From contig CAXBAF010000015.1 in assembly GCA_963973795.1 (NCBI GenBank), positions 32,136 through 96,135 of the forward strand: a DNA stretch of 64,000 nucleotides, in the 5' to 3' direction. Position 1 is the first letter of the stretch. Each line of letters starts with the position of its first letter. Of the stretch, positions 35,901 through 43,528 are shown piece after piece. This stretch comes from UBA1926 sp002337215 (GTDB lineage: Bacteria; Planctomycetota; Phycisphaerae; Phycisphaerales; UBA1924). Under the pieces are notes generated by a model, which saw only the letters and a program-made list of their open reading frames with translations, ran no database searches and had not been told where the DNA came from. The position numbers and the translations under genes were made by a program.

Positions 35901-36697
35901 CGCGCGTAGTGGTCGGCGTTCATCAGCACGTTCTGCAGCGACGCCTGCGCGCGCACGAGCGTCGTCATCACGCTCGTCCGCATCGATCGCATCGCCTTTG
36001 TGAACGACTCACCGAACCGCGCCGCGGTCGGCTTCAGCCGAGCCCGGCTCGCCGGGTGCTCCACCACGCGCACACCCAGCGACAGGATCGCCTCGATCCC
36101 GCCGATCGCGGCGGTCACCGCCGAAGGGTGGTCCGCCTCCGTCACGATGATAAAGTTCGTCCCCAGCATCCACGCCGAGTGATCGACCCGCTCGAACACG
36201 CTGCGGAGAAGCCCGACGTCGGGCTCGAAGCACACCACCGCGCCCATCCGCCCCAGCCGCTCGCCCAGCGCCCGGCAGTGATAGCCCGCCCCGAACCCGT
36301 AGACGCACACCGACGCGACGCCCTCCAGATCCACGCCCTCGGCCAGTTTGACGCCCTCCGTGATCGGCCGACGCCGGCTCGCGAGCACACGCGACGAACC
36401 CGGGCCGCCGCCCATCAGCTCCAGCATCCCGAGCGGGTCGCTCTCGCCCGCCCCCTCGTGCAGCACGAGACCCGGGTCGGCCTCGTCCGACTCGACCCAT
36501 TCCGTGCTCGAAGTCGGCGAGGCCGCGCGGATCTGCGCCGCCGCGTGCGGGCTTGTCCGCGCGAGCACCACCATGTTGCGTTCAAAGACCTCGGACGACG
36601 CGCCGCCCAGCACCGCCGGTCCGCCGAGGTCGAACCCCCCGAGATCAAAGCCCGAAAGGCCCCCGCCGCTCTGGGATACGCCGTCGCCGTTCATCAT
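32984..36697 (-). CDS. DUF115/MptE-like, nucleotidyltransferase-like and degenerate radical-SAM-like fusion
   Basis: About 1237 residues from the double ATG at 36692-36697, with GGAG 8 nt upstream. Part 1: the MptE/Maf-type DUF115 domain (about 275-430: RPAVVVSAGPSLERNLHLL; RPHFVCALDYHE; PLVFIGQDLGFTDGQYYSAG), found in flagellin-modifying Maf proteins. A helical, partly coiled-coil segment follows (about 600-690). Part 2 (about 700-930) resembles a sugar-nucleotide cytidylyltransferase (AVLFIDPEINGLGLARHDDA; SAIRLTVQRLL). Part 3 (about 985-1190) has the radical-SAM barrel pattern (LTLHGLGDPLMHPGVFDVIS; LDVLSVDVLAATPEVYRVIS). However, where CxxxCxxC should be it reads LQLELCTGRLAGGLF, with one Cys, so no canonical 4Fe-4S cluster can form. 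The protein may handle nonulosonate-type glycosylation (inference). The frame continues upstream to 37636, but that part is the antisense of the 36887 gene. Confidence 0.8.
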   Translation of the reverse strand: MMNGDGVSQSGGGLSGFDLGGFDLGGPAVLGGASSEVFERNMVVLARTSPHAAAQIRAASPTSSTEWVESDEADPGLVLHEGAGESDPLGMLELMGGGPGSSRVLASRRRPITEGVKLAEGVDLEGVASVCVYGFGAGYHCRALGERLGRMGAVVCFEPDVGLLRSVFERVDHSAWMLGTNFIIVTEADHPSAVTAAIGGIEAILSLGVRVVEHPASRARLKPTAARFGESFTKAMRSMRTSVMTTLVRAQASLQNVLMNADHYARSEGIGALRDVAKGRPAVVVSAGPSLERNLHLLAEPGVRDRVVIIAAQTMLKPMLRKGIRPHFVCALDYHELSKRFYEGLTASDVEGVTLVVEPKANPAILDAFPGVIRCVQDAMLDETLGSDLAGEKASIRPGATVAHLCSYLGRHLGCDPLVFIGQDLGFTDGQYYSAGAAIHDVWAGELGPVRTLEMFEWERIVRSKNMLRKAEDVLGRPIYTDEQMATYLSQFEVDFAADVAKGLSVIDATEGGIRKRHAEVKSLADALAACASAEPLPGVLTAPDARVPDRSPEVAARLEEIAKQAVRVESLSRKAAGILGKMIASGATPAKIDRLVTDVYEVRDEVRVIEPAYSLVQHMNQTGALRRFKADREIEMAHLEEREKQRRQIERDIANVEWTADAAAELADQLRESAAAIRGERAKATTDPTPNEVQQMVEEVRVGAVLFIDPEINGLGLARHDDAVAAALGASAIRLTVQRLLRAGSLDTVVIATGDVDWVAGRLGDLAGSDRVRIERVDADLLRSRTRAVGRARLMSPDAWRGSLGGLSCYDESLDPGLCAGLLENVGLDAGLIVGADWVLVDPGLVDAVVTRYRERPDVVRLSLTQAAPGLAGILFDRRSMGDLAGALGHAMNYASIGGALSYLPVSPQADPIAKAFCVSVPHAVRDAGFRLIPDTPDGIAMVAEVLDRLGDSWIEAGAETVVSEARSVADSRSGIGSVRRSSPRHLQLELCTGRLAGGLFAGWLRGGGDGERPVLETGDAVRIVEAFSAGRPDTVLTLHGLGDPLMHPGVFDVISAARAAGVGLVHLRTDALSEAFDVDRLVASGLDVLSVDVLAATPEVYRVISGVDRYEAVKTRVEDVLAARGESAGLPGMWVVPRITRCDEAYEDIEGFYDGWLMACCSAVIDPVVTAEGGAVALDASARIRGLPLPGLARERIGRDTVVVRSDGSLAADSNAAGLEPVLQGIRAKRASVAA

Positions 36698-36886
36698 CGG
36701 GTCACTCCGATTCCGGGGCGCACGCCCCCGCCACGCAACCGCGCGCCCGACCGCTCCGGACAGGGCGGTAGAGTGTGCGGGCACCGATCGCGCACAAATG
36801 TGCATCGGCACACCCCGCCCGCACCCCCCAGAATCCGCCTCCCAACGGCCACCACCGCCCCCCCGGGGCGGTACACAAGAACACGC

Positions 36887-37537
36887 ATGCACACACCCAC
36901 ACTCGCCCAACTCGACCGCATCTTCGCCGATATCCCCCCGCTCCCGGAGCCCCCCCTGCTCGAACGCCTCGTGTTCGAGCAACCCATCCTCCTCGCGGCC
37001 GGCCTCTTCGCCGCGGGGCTCGTCGCCCTCTTTACCCTCCGCAACGCCGGGAAATTCAAAGAAGGTTTCATCGCGCTGGCCGTCTCGGTGCTGCTGGTCG
37101 CGGGCCTCATGCTGACCGCGCACCTCGTCACCACCGACCGCGAAACACTGCGCACGAAACAGGATGCCCTGATCGAGAGCGTTGCCGTCGCCGACATCGA
37201 CGCGCTCGACAGCCTGCTCAGTCCGGACGCCCGCATCCCGCCCGTGAACCTCTCCCTGCTCTCGGGGGGATTGAAGCGGCCACAGATCCTCACCACCGTC
37301 GCCGCGACCACCGGGGGCGCGTACCGCGTCGCGGACTACGCGGTCCTCGAGCGCCAAGCGGTCATCGACGGGGCCAACGCCGCGCGCACGCAGGCCCACA
37401 TCCGTGTCGAGTCCGCCGTCGGCGGGCCAACGCTCACTTGGTTCCGCATCGCCTGGCGCCTCGACCCCGATCGCGGCTGGGAAGCCGTCGAGATCGAACC
37501 GCTCTTCATCAGCGGGGTGCTGCCTTACAAAGGATGA
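36887..37537 (+). CDS. Two-helix membrane protein with NTF2/SnoaL-like C-terminal region
   Basis: 216 residues from ATG 36887. Two membrane helices (about 33-50, ILLAAGLFAAGLVALFTL; and 59-76, FIALAVSVLLVAGLMLTA) are joined by a short basic loop. A soluble domain of about 135 residues follows (TKQDALIESVAVADIDALDS; RVADYAVLERQAVIDG; FRIAWRLDPDRGWEAVEIEP). Its alternation of helix and curved beta strands ending in a Trp-containing strand resembles NTF2-like domains, but this is a pattern judgement only. There is no catalytic signature. It is divergent from the DUF115 fusion protein across 189 bp. Confidence 0.7.
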   Translation: MHTPTLAQLDRIFADIPPLPEPPLLERLVFEQPILLAAGLFAAGLVALFTLRNAGKFKEGFIALAVSVLLVAGLMLTAHLVTTDRETLRTKQDALIESVAVADIDALDSLLSPDARIPPVNLSLLSGGLKRPQILTTVAATTGGAYRVADYAVLERQAVIDGANAARTQAHIRVESAVGGPTLTWFRIAWRLDPDRGWEAVEIEPLFISGVLPYKG

Positions 37538-37589
37538 GCGATCGCGTCCGAGCGCGCCCGACTTCATCAGGGGCACCGCCGGGGACCGA

Positions 37590-38552
37590 TCACCGATCCG
37601 GGATCGCCACAAGCCGGCTCGCCTGGAGCCCCTCACTCCCGCCCCCGCGCCGGCGTTCGCGGACTCCCGCGCCGTTGAGCAGGTTGTGCGGGTGGGCCGC
37701 CCGTGCCGCTTTGAGCCGGGGGCTCTCGATCTCGGGAACCACCGTGAGATCGATATCGTCTTCGTCGAAGATGCCGACCGTCACCATGCTGCTGCTCGGG
37801 CCGTGATAGAAGAACGCCGGGTCGCCCGCGCGGCGGAGCGCCTCGACCGCGGACTCCGCCGATTCACGGAACGACGCGAGATCCTCCCGCGTCGGCCGGC
37901 GGTTGTCCTCGCGCGCATAGATCCCGATCTGCAGCGTGTACATCGCGTCGTCGCCGAACAGGCTCTTGGCGTTCCGCAGGTCGAACCGCGTCAGCCGCTC
38001 GTCCTTGGGGCGCGGGTCCCGCTCGCGGACCATCACCGCGCCCAAAAAGGGCTTCATCCCGTTGACCTCGATCGCGCGCACGCGCTTCTGCGCCGCCGAG
38101 GCCGACTCCGACAGCGGGTCGGCAAAGCGCCCCACCACCAGCATCGGGGGGCGGTCCGGGTCGGGTCGAATCACCCGCACGCCAGGCCCCACCGCGTCGG
38201 CGATACTCGCGATCGCGACCTCCGGTTGCCGCTCGAGACCCGGGGGCACGTCCATCAAACGGATGGTGTACACCGCCTCGCCCTCCCCGGGTGGTTCGGC
38301 GTTGTTCACGGACCATTGCCCCCCGGCATCGTCCGCAAACACCCGCTTGCCCTCTTCCACCATTGCGTCATCCTGACCACCCGATGTTGTGGTCGACGAA
38401 CATCCGAAACACAACAGAGGCAATATCAGCACCAGAACCAGTGGGGCCAGGAGTCGGACTGCACGGGTTGTGATTGGGTTCCATTGGGCGGTCTCACTCC
38501 CCGATAGAAGTGTGGGACCGGAAGAGCCGGCCGAATTCATCCTACCAAACAT
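37590..38552 (-). CDS. Hypothetical lipoprotein
   Basis: 320 residues from ATG 38552, with AGGA 8 nt upstream. The signal region (RLLAPLVLVLILPLLCFGC) ends in a lipobox-like CFGC, then SSTTTSGGQ, so it is probably lipid-anchored. The body has two alpha/beta units: AVYTIRLMDVPPGLERQPEV...PPMLVVGRFADPLSESASAAQ, and AMYTLQIGIYAREDNRRPTR...PAFFYHGPSSSMVTVGIFDE. Each has a beta strand, helix and beta-turn-beta layout like SPOR/sporulation-related repeats. Peptidoglycan binding would follow if they are SPOR domains, but the identity is low. It is convergent with the membrane protein gene at 36887 and divergent from flgM. Confidence 0.65.
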   Translation of the reverse strand: MFGRMNSAGSSGPTLLSGSETAQWNPITTRAVRLLAPLVLVLILPLLCFGCSSTTTSGGQDDAMVEEGKRVFADDAGGQWSVNNAEPPGEGEAVYTIRLMDVPPGLERQPEVAIASIADAVGPGVRVIRPDPDRPPMLVVGRFADPLSESASAAQKRVRAIEVNGMKPFLGAVMVRERDPRPKDERLTRFDLRNAKSLFGDDAMYTLQIGIYAREDNRRPTREDLASFRESAESAVEALRRAGDPAFFYHGPSSSMVTVGIFDEDDIDLTVVPEIESPRLKAARAAHPHNLLNGAGVRERRRGGGSEGLQASRLVAIPDR

Positions 38553-38851
38553 AGAAAATATCCTCGTCCTGTCTTTGGTTATTACCCACAAACTTCTTGC
38601 TGGCAGCGGGTTATGCCCACTTGATTGTCATCCACGAATTTGTAGGTGTTGTCCCCCGCTCGTCGATACTCTCACCAGCGGGGAGGGTTGACCTTACGAG
38701 GCCCACCCCGGTGAAAAACATGCCCGGCTCGGCCCACCGCCGATCCGGTCCGAGTGTTTCGACGAACCGGTCTGCAAGGACAGGTCTACACGAATCCGCG
38801 GTACAACGCCGCGACAAGCCGCGCCAGACCCTGGGCGCAGGAGCACAACGC
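38553..38851. other. Divergent intergenic region upstream of flgM-like gene
   Basis: 299 bp, with a locally AT-richer part at 38540-38650. No gene is evident. It should contain promoters for both the lipoprotein and the flgM-like gene. I could not assign a convincing sigma-28 or sigma-54 box. Confidence 0.5.
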
Positions 38852-39133
38852 ATGACAAATCTCTCACCCATCAACTCGAACGCATCAGGCCGAATCGTTC
38901 CCGTTGATGCAAGGCCCAACGCGGTCGAAGGCCGCGGGCCCGCCCGCGCCCGGCGCGGCGACGATCGAGTCGAGGTCTCCGACCAGGCCCGATTCCTCGC
39001 CAAGCTCAACGCGATGCCCGAGGTCCGCTCGGAACTCGTCGAGCGCGTCCGCGGCGAGATCGCCGACGGCACGTACGACACCGATGAGAAGTTCGATCTC
39101 GCGGTCGATGCGCTCATCGATGAAGCACTCTGA
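38852..39133 (+). CDS. flgM: Anti-sigma-28 factor FlgM homologue
   Basis: 93 residues from ATG 38852, with AGGAG 8 nt upstream. The C-terminal half has the FlgM pattern: DRVEVSDQARFLAKLNAMPE, then VRSELVERVRGEIADGTYDT, DEKFDLAVDALIDEAL. The N-terminal half is polar and probably disordered, as usual for FlgM, which binds and inhibits the flagellar sigma factor FliA and is secreted through the hook-basal body. No flagellar structural gene is nearby, but its presence implies a motile stage. It ends at a good terminator, so it is monocistronic. Confidence 0.85.
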   Translation: MTNLSPINSNASGRIVPVDARPNAVEGRGPARARRGDDRVEVSDQARFLAKLNAMPEVRSELVERVRGEIADGTYDTDEKFDLAVDALIDEAL

Positions 39134-39161
39134 CGCCGACTGATCGAACCAAAGAATACAG

Positions 39162-39193
39162 AAGCCGGCGGAGATGCTCCCAGCCGGCTTTTT
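39162..39193 (+). terminator. Intrinsic terminator after flgM-like gene
   Basis: Stem AAGCCGGC / GCCGGCTT (39162-39169, 39183-39190) with a loop of 13 nt, ending in a run of five T (39189-39193), 28 bp after the stop. Confidence 0.8.
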
Positions 39194-39230
39194 CATGCGC
39201 GACCGGGCGGTGCCCGATTCTGAGCCGGCC

Positions 39231-40196
39231 TCAGTCGCAGCGTTCCTGGGCGATCAACGCCGCGCCGATGACGCCCGCGTTGTCTTCCAATTCACTCGCG
39301 ACGACCTCGACGGTCTTGCAGACATCCGGGAACGCGTTGAGGTGCACGGCGGTCTCGACCCGCTTGACCCAGGGTTCGCCGATCGCCTCGGTGAGCCCAC
39401 CGCCCAGCACGATCTTCTCGAGGCTCAGCAGCGTCGTGACGCCGGCGAGGATCGTGCCGAGCCGCCAGGCCGCGTCGTTGACGACCTCGACGACGAGCTC
39501 GTCCTGCATCGCGTACGCCTCGGCAATCGTTCGGCTCTTGATCTTCGAGAGCTTGCCATCCACGAGCTCGGGGACCACCGACTCACGGCCGGCCTCGATG
39601 AGCTGCCGCACGCGGTTGCACATCGCCGTGCGCGAGCAGTTGTGCTCGACGGAGCGGACGCCCGGGGGGTTGTGGGGCATCAGGATCATGTGCCCGATCT
39701 CGCCGGCGGTGAGGTGGTGCCCATAGAAGATCTTGCCGTCGAGGACGAACCCGCCGCCCACGCCCGTGCCGATCCACGCGCCCATCAGGTGCGTCGCGCC
39801 CTGCCCAGCGCCCGCCTTCCACTCGCCGTAGACCGCGACGTTCACGTCGTTGTCGAGCGCGACCTGCTTGCCGAGCTCGTCGCCCAGCAGCTTCGCGATC
39901 GGTTCATCCTTCCAGCGGAGGTTCACCGCTTCGAGCACGATGCCCGCACCCGGATCGACCGGGCCCGGCGCGCCCATCCCGACCGAACTGATGTCGGCGA
40001 GATCGACCTTCGCCTCGTCGCAGGCTTCCTTCACGCCGTCCACGATCCGCCCGAGGACCGCGTCCCGGCCCTCGTCGGCGCCCGTTTTCCGTTTCGCCCG
40101 GCTGAGCACCTTACCCGCTTCGGTCACCACGCCGATCTGAACGTTGGTGCCGCCCAGGTCGATGCCAAGGTACATGGTCGTGTCGCTGCTGCTCAT
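39231..40196 (-). CDS. ROK-family sugar kinase (glucokinase-like)
   Basis: 321 residues from ATG 40196. The ATP-binding start is MYLGIDLGGTNVQIGVVTE. Later ROK motifs are GMGAPGPVDPGAGIV, ALDNDVNVAVYGEW, GAWIGTGVGGGFVLDG and LTAGEIGHMIL. The catalytic Asp is expected in DNDVN. The zinc-binding loop usually found after GHM (CxCGxxGCxE) is replaced by PHNPPGVRSVEHNCSRTAMC, which has only two Cys. It most likely phosphorylates glucose or a related hexose. It lies 43 bp downstream of ispE on the same strand and may be co-transcribed with it. Confidence 0.88.
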   Translation of the reverse strand: MSSSDTTMYLGIDLGGTNVQIGVVTEAGKVLSRAKRKTGADEGRDAVLGRIVDGVKEACDEAKVDLADISSVGMGAPGPVDPGAGIVLEAVNLRWKDEPIAKLLGDELGKQVALDNDVNVAVYGEWKAGAGQGATHLMGAWIGTGVGGGFVLDGKIFYGHHLTAGEIGHMILMPHNPPGVRSVEHNCSRTAMCNRVRQLIEAGRESVVPELVDGKLSKIKSRTIAEAYAMQDELVVEVVNDAAWRLGTILAGVTTLLSLEKIVLGGGLTEAIGEPWVKRVETAVHLNAFPDVCKTVEVVASELEDNAGVIGAALIAQERCD

Positions 40197-40239
40197 CTTG
40201 TGGCTTCCCCAGGATCCGGCGCACCCCGCGCCAACATAT

Positions 40240-41274
40240 TCAGGAAAAGGAACATAGCACGACGCTCCCCGCCGCGACACACCCCGCCGGCAGAACCGGA
40301 CGCACCGTCTCGACGGGCACGCCCAGACAGAACAGCGTGCTGCCGCTTCCGGAGACGTGGACCCGCCGACCGAGCCCCGAGGCGACCGCATCGCGGATCA
40401 CCCCGAGTTCGGGACGGACGAGGCAGGCCGGACCCGCGAGGTCATTGAACAGCTGCTCGTCATCGGCAATCCCCGCCCGGGCCAATTCGGCGACTGTGCC
40501 GCCCCGGAAGCCGTCTCCCGCTCCGATCGATTCATCAAAGACCCGATAAACATCGCCTGTCGGGCATCCGAACGGCGGAAAGACGAGCGTCAGCGGAAAC
40601 CCCTGGTTCTCGGAATCCGGTCGCTCGTGGCCAGCCGCCTCCGGGTTCGAGACTTCCTGATCGAGGACCACACACCCCCGGACCGGCGCCGGCTCGATCG
40701 CCTCGCCGAGCCCCGTGACCAGGGCACCCATCACCGGCGTGTCTGGGTGCGGATCCTCGGGGATGAAAAATGGGATATCGGACCCCAGCGTGGATGCAAT
40801 CGAGCGGAGCTTCGCCGAGTCGTACCCGAGTTTGAATAGATGATTGATCGCACGGAGGGTCGCCGCCGCGTCGGACGACCCGCCACCGAGACCGCCCCCG
40901 GCGGGGATCGACTTGCGCACCGTGAGCCGGGCAGGGAGTTCAACCCCCGCGGCCTGCTCCATCGCCCGGTGGGCGCGCGCCGCGAGATCCGACTCGGTCG
41001 GCCATTGGACCGGTGTTCCATCGGGCGACCCGTCCTGCCAGGCGATCCGGTGCGTGGTCGTGTCGGCCCGCTCGACCACGACCTCATCGAAGAGGCCGAT
41101 GGGCGCCATCCACGACGCGATCGGGTGCATGCCCCGGGTGTGCTCGCGGACGGGATCGGGGTCCGTGATCGGTGGCGCAACGGCGAGCGCAAGATTGATC
41201 TTTGCGTGCGCCCGGATCGCGACGCGGCCGGACAGGCTCTGTGGATCGTGGCGGGCGAGCATCGCGGTGATCAT
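40240..41274 (-). CDS. ispE: 4-diphosphocytidyl-2-C-methyl-D-erythritol kinase
   Basis: 344 residues from ATG 41274 (ATG 41262 is an alternative; neither has a clear Shine-Dalgarno site). It is a GHMP kinase. The N-terminus reads RAHAKINLALAVAPP, as usual for IspE, where the K is part of the active site. The ATP loop is SIPAGGGLGGGSSDAAATLR. Further motifs are LGSDIPFFI and the C-terminal HVSGSGSTLFCLG. It catalyses the CTP-derived phosphorylation step of the MEP isoprenoid pathway. It is longer than typical IspE (about 280-300) because of an insert after VVLDQE (around residues 215-260). It is divergent from the Nif3-like gene. Confidence 0.92.
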   Translation of the reverse strand: MITAMLARHDPQSLSGRVAIRAHAKINLALAVAPPITDPDPVREHTRGMHPIASWMAPIGLFDEVVVERADTTTHRIAWQDGSPDGTPVQWPTESDLAARAHRAMEQAAGVELPARLTVRKSIPAGGGLGGGSSDAAATLRAINHLFKLGYDSAKLRSIASTLGSDIPFFIPEDPHPDTPVMGALVTGLGEAIEPAPVRGCVVLDQEVSNPEAAGHERPDSENQGFPLTLVFPPFGCPTGDVYRVFDESIGAGDGFRGGTVAELARAGIADDEQLFNDLAGPACLVRPELGVIRDAVASGLGRRVHVSGSGSTLFCLGVPVETVRPVLPAGCVAAGSVVLCSFS

Positions 41275-41318
41275 ACGGAGCGGGCGTATCCACGGGCCCG
41301 GCGCTGATAGAGTTGGGG

Positions 41319-42509
41319 ATGAGCACTCAGAATCAGACCGGCTTCCCCCAGACCGTGGACGGGCTCGTGCGCGCGATGGACGCGATCGCGCCGCTGTCGG
41401 CCGCCGAGGACTGGGACCGCGTGGGTCTGCACGTGGGCGATCCCGCGCGCGATCTCGCGGGACCCGTGCTGCTGACGATCGATCTGACCGAGCGGGTGCT
41501 CGATGAGGCGATCGGTTCGCGGGCCTCGGCGATCGTCGCCTACCACCCACCGATCTGGAAGCCGCTGGATCGGATCACCGCGGCGACCGCCACGGAGCGC
41601 ATCGTGCGCGGGGCGATCGAGGCGGGGATCGCGGTGTACAGCCCGCACACGGCGCTCGACGCCGCGGCGGACGGCGTGACCGACTGGCTCGCCGAGTGCG
41701 TGGCGCGCAAGGCCAACGAGAGCACCGACGGGATGACCGCCGACGTGCGCGCGCTCGTGCCGCTGCCTGTGCAGGAGACGAGCCAGCGGATGAAACTCGT
41801 GATCTTCGCGCCGAGAAATTCGGTGGACCAGATCCGAGGCGCGCTCGCGACCGCCGGAGCCGGGCAGATCGGGGCCTACGAGGTCTGCTCGTTCGCGAGC
41901 AAGGGCACGGGGACGTACTTCGGGACGGAGGGGACCGACCCGGCGGTGGGCGAATCGGGCAAGCTCGAGGAGGTCGAGGAGGTTCGCCTCGAGATGGTGT
42001 GCTCCAAGAGCGCGCTGCCGCTGGCGATTGAGACACTCAGGCAGTTCCATCCTTATGAAGAACCCGCGTTCGATGTGTACGAGCTCGAGCCCAAGCCGGC
42101 GCGCGCTCGCGGCACGGGCCGGAGGCTCGTGCTCGATCAGCCCGCGACGATCCCGCAGATCGGCGAACGGCTGCGCGCGCACCTGGGCGTCACGCGGATC
42201 AAGTACGCGATGCCCGAGGGCATGGACGAGAAGACCAAGGTCCGGCGGATCGCCCTCGTGCCCGGCTCGGGCGGCGACCTGGTCGGCACCGCGGTCGAAG
42301 AGAACTGCGAGCTCTTCGTGACCGGCGAGATGACACACCACGCGGTCATCGGCGCGAACGCTCAGGGACTGGCCGTGCTGCTCGCGGGGCACACCAACAC
42401 CGAACGCGGCTTCCTGCCCCGCCTCGCGGACCGATTGGGCGCGCTGATGCCGGGCGTGGCGTTCGAGATCAGCAAAGCCGACGCGGACCCGCTCCTCGTG
42501 CTCTCATAG
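41319..42509 (+). CDS. Nif3-like dinuclear metal-centre protein, long (YqfO) form
   Basis: 396 residues from ATG 41319 (TTG 41313 is a possible alternative). Nif3 halves flank a PII-like insert. The N-terminal half has WDRVGLHVGDP, IVAYHPPIWKPLD and GIAVYSPHTALDAAADGVTD, which carry the expected metal-binding His. The insert is MKLVIFAPRNSVDQIRGALA ... FHPYEEPAFDVYELE. The C-terminal half has ELFVTGEMTHHAVIGANAQG and LLAGHTNTERGFLPRLADRL. The family (DUF34) has been linked to GTP cyclohydrolase I-like activity in some members and its function is unsettled. It is divergent from ispE with 44 bp between the starts. Confidence 0.92.
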   Translation: MSTQNQTGFPQTVDGLVRAMDAIAPLSAAEDWDRVGLHVGDPARDLAGPVLLTIDLTERVLDEAIGSRASAIVAYHPPIWKPLDRITAATATERIVRGAIEAGIAVYSPHTALDAAADGVTDWLAECVARKANESTDGMTADVRALVPLPVQETSQRMKLVIFAPRNSVDQIRGALATAGAGQIGAYEVCSFASKGTGTYFGTEGTDPAVGESGKLEEVEEVRLEMVCSKSALPLAIETLRQFHPYEEPAFDVYELEPKPARARGTGRRLVLDQPATIPQIGERLRAHLGVTRIKYAMPEGMDEKTKVRRIALVPGSGGDLVGTAVEENCELFVTGEMTHHAVIGANAQGLAVLLAGHTNTERGFLPRLADRLGALMPGVAFEISKADADPLLVLS

Positions 42510-42536
42510 GCCTCGCGCGGCCGGCTCATTCACGCT

Positions 42537-42564
42537 TTGAGATGGGGTGAGTTTCCGGTAAAAT
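42537..42564 (+). promoter_or_regulatory. Candidate housekeeping promoter for the dockerin gene at 42680
   Basis: TTGAGA (42537-42542), 16 nt, TAAAAT (42559-42564), in locally AT-richer DNA 116 bp before the start codon. Found by eye only. Confidence 0.4.
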
Positions 42565-42679
42565 CAGGAGAATCGCCGAATCCGTTCGCGTGATCGGCTT
42601 GGGTTGAGGGTCGGGGCTTCTTGTTGCGGGTGGACCCCGGCGCCGCATCGTGCGCCGCCCGCATCGAGAGGGGGAGACC

Positions 42680-43447
42680 ATGAGAGTGGGTTCGATCGCT
42701 GTGAGCACGGTCATGGGATTGATCGGGGGCCTGTCGCTCGCGCCTGTCGCGTCGGGCCAGGAATTGCTCACGAACGGAGGGGCGGAGTCGGGCGGACTGG
42801 ACGGCTGGGTGCTCGACGGCTCGGCGTTCCCAGCGGGCGACGCGGTTTTCGGCGCGGTTCCTGTCACGAGCACCGGATTGGGACCCCGGAGCGGCTCGTT
42901 CCTCTTCGTGCACGATGTTGCGTCCACGGGCGCGGCGTCGCAATCCGGCGTGATCAGCGTGATGCGGCAGACACTCCCCGCGCTCGGAGGCGGGACACCC
43001 CTGGTCCTCGCGGGCGCGCTCGCGAGCAGCGGCCCGCCCAGCTGCGACCCCGCACGCATCCGCCTGGTCTTCCGGGATGAGGCAGGCGAGGAGATCGGGG
43101 GCGGTGCCGACTCGGGCTGGATCCTCTCGAACGACACGTGGCAGCCCGTCCTGCTGGAAGCAACGATCCCCGCGGGGAGCGCCACCATGACGGTCGAACT
43201 GCTCGGACGCCTCGATTGCGGCGTCTTTATCGACGCCTTCTTCGACGATCTCTCGCTCTCCCCCGAAGGCGGGTGCAACGCGGCGGACATCGCGCCGGCG
43301 TTCGGGGTGCTCGATCTGTCGGACATCAGCGCGTTCGTCGCCGGATTCCTCTCGGGTGACCCGATCGCGGACTTCAACGACGACGGGTTGTTCGACCTGA
43401 GCGACATCGGGCTGTTCGTCACGGCGTTCACGGGTGGATGCTCGTGA
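42680..43447 (+). CDS. Secreted carbohydrate-binding-like protein with dockerin-like C-terminus
   Basis: 255 residues from ATG 42680, with GGGGAG just upstream. After the signal peptide (VMGLIGGLSLAPVASGQ) the mature protein begins ELLTNGGAESGGLDGWVLDG, a start typical of CBM-like jelly-roll domains that bind polysaccharide. Acidic beta strands continue to residue 200 and there are paired Cys. The last about 52 residues are the dockerin-like module: CNAADIAPAFGVLDLSDISA (first loop degenerate), then DFNDDGLFDLSDIG (second loop with canonical Asp spacing), ending GCS. It is the first of eight consecutive plus-strand genes with this module, and a candidate promoter lies at 42537-42564. Confidence 0.82.
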   Translation: MRVGSIAVSTVMGLIGGLSLAPVASGQELLTNGGAESGGLDGWVLDGSAFPAGDAVFGAVPVTSTGLGPRSGSFLFVHDVASTGAASQSGVISVMRQTLPALGGGTPLVLAGALASSGPPSCDPARIRLVFRDEAGEEIGGGADSGWILSNDTWQPVLLEATIPAGSATMTVELLGRLDCGVFIDAFFDDLSLSPEGGCNAADIAPAFGVLDLSDISAFVAGFLSGDPIADFNDDGLFDLSDIGLFVTAFTGGCS

Positions 43448-43528
43448 TCGATGGGCGGCGGACGGCCCCGTCCCCCGGGCAGGGCCCTTGCGTCGCGAAA
43501 CGTGTGCCCGGGGATGAGAGGAGGGAGC

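Noticed and set aside
33494..36880. A very long open frame on the plus strand running into the 36887 gene
   Set aside because: It is the antisense shadow of the DUF115 fusion gene: Arg/His/Pro-rich, with no domain. Only the part from ATG 36887 has membrane helices and normal composition.
38599..38616. Possible sigma-54 promoter TGGCAG...TTATGC upstream of flgM
   Set aside because: The GG-to-GC spacing is 11 rather than 10 and the TTGC element is poor.
38672..38690. CGTCGATA resembling a sigma-28 -10 box before flgM
   Set aside because: No matching -35 element at the right distance; too weak to call.
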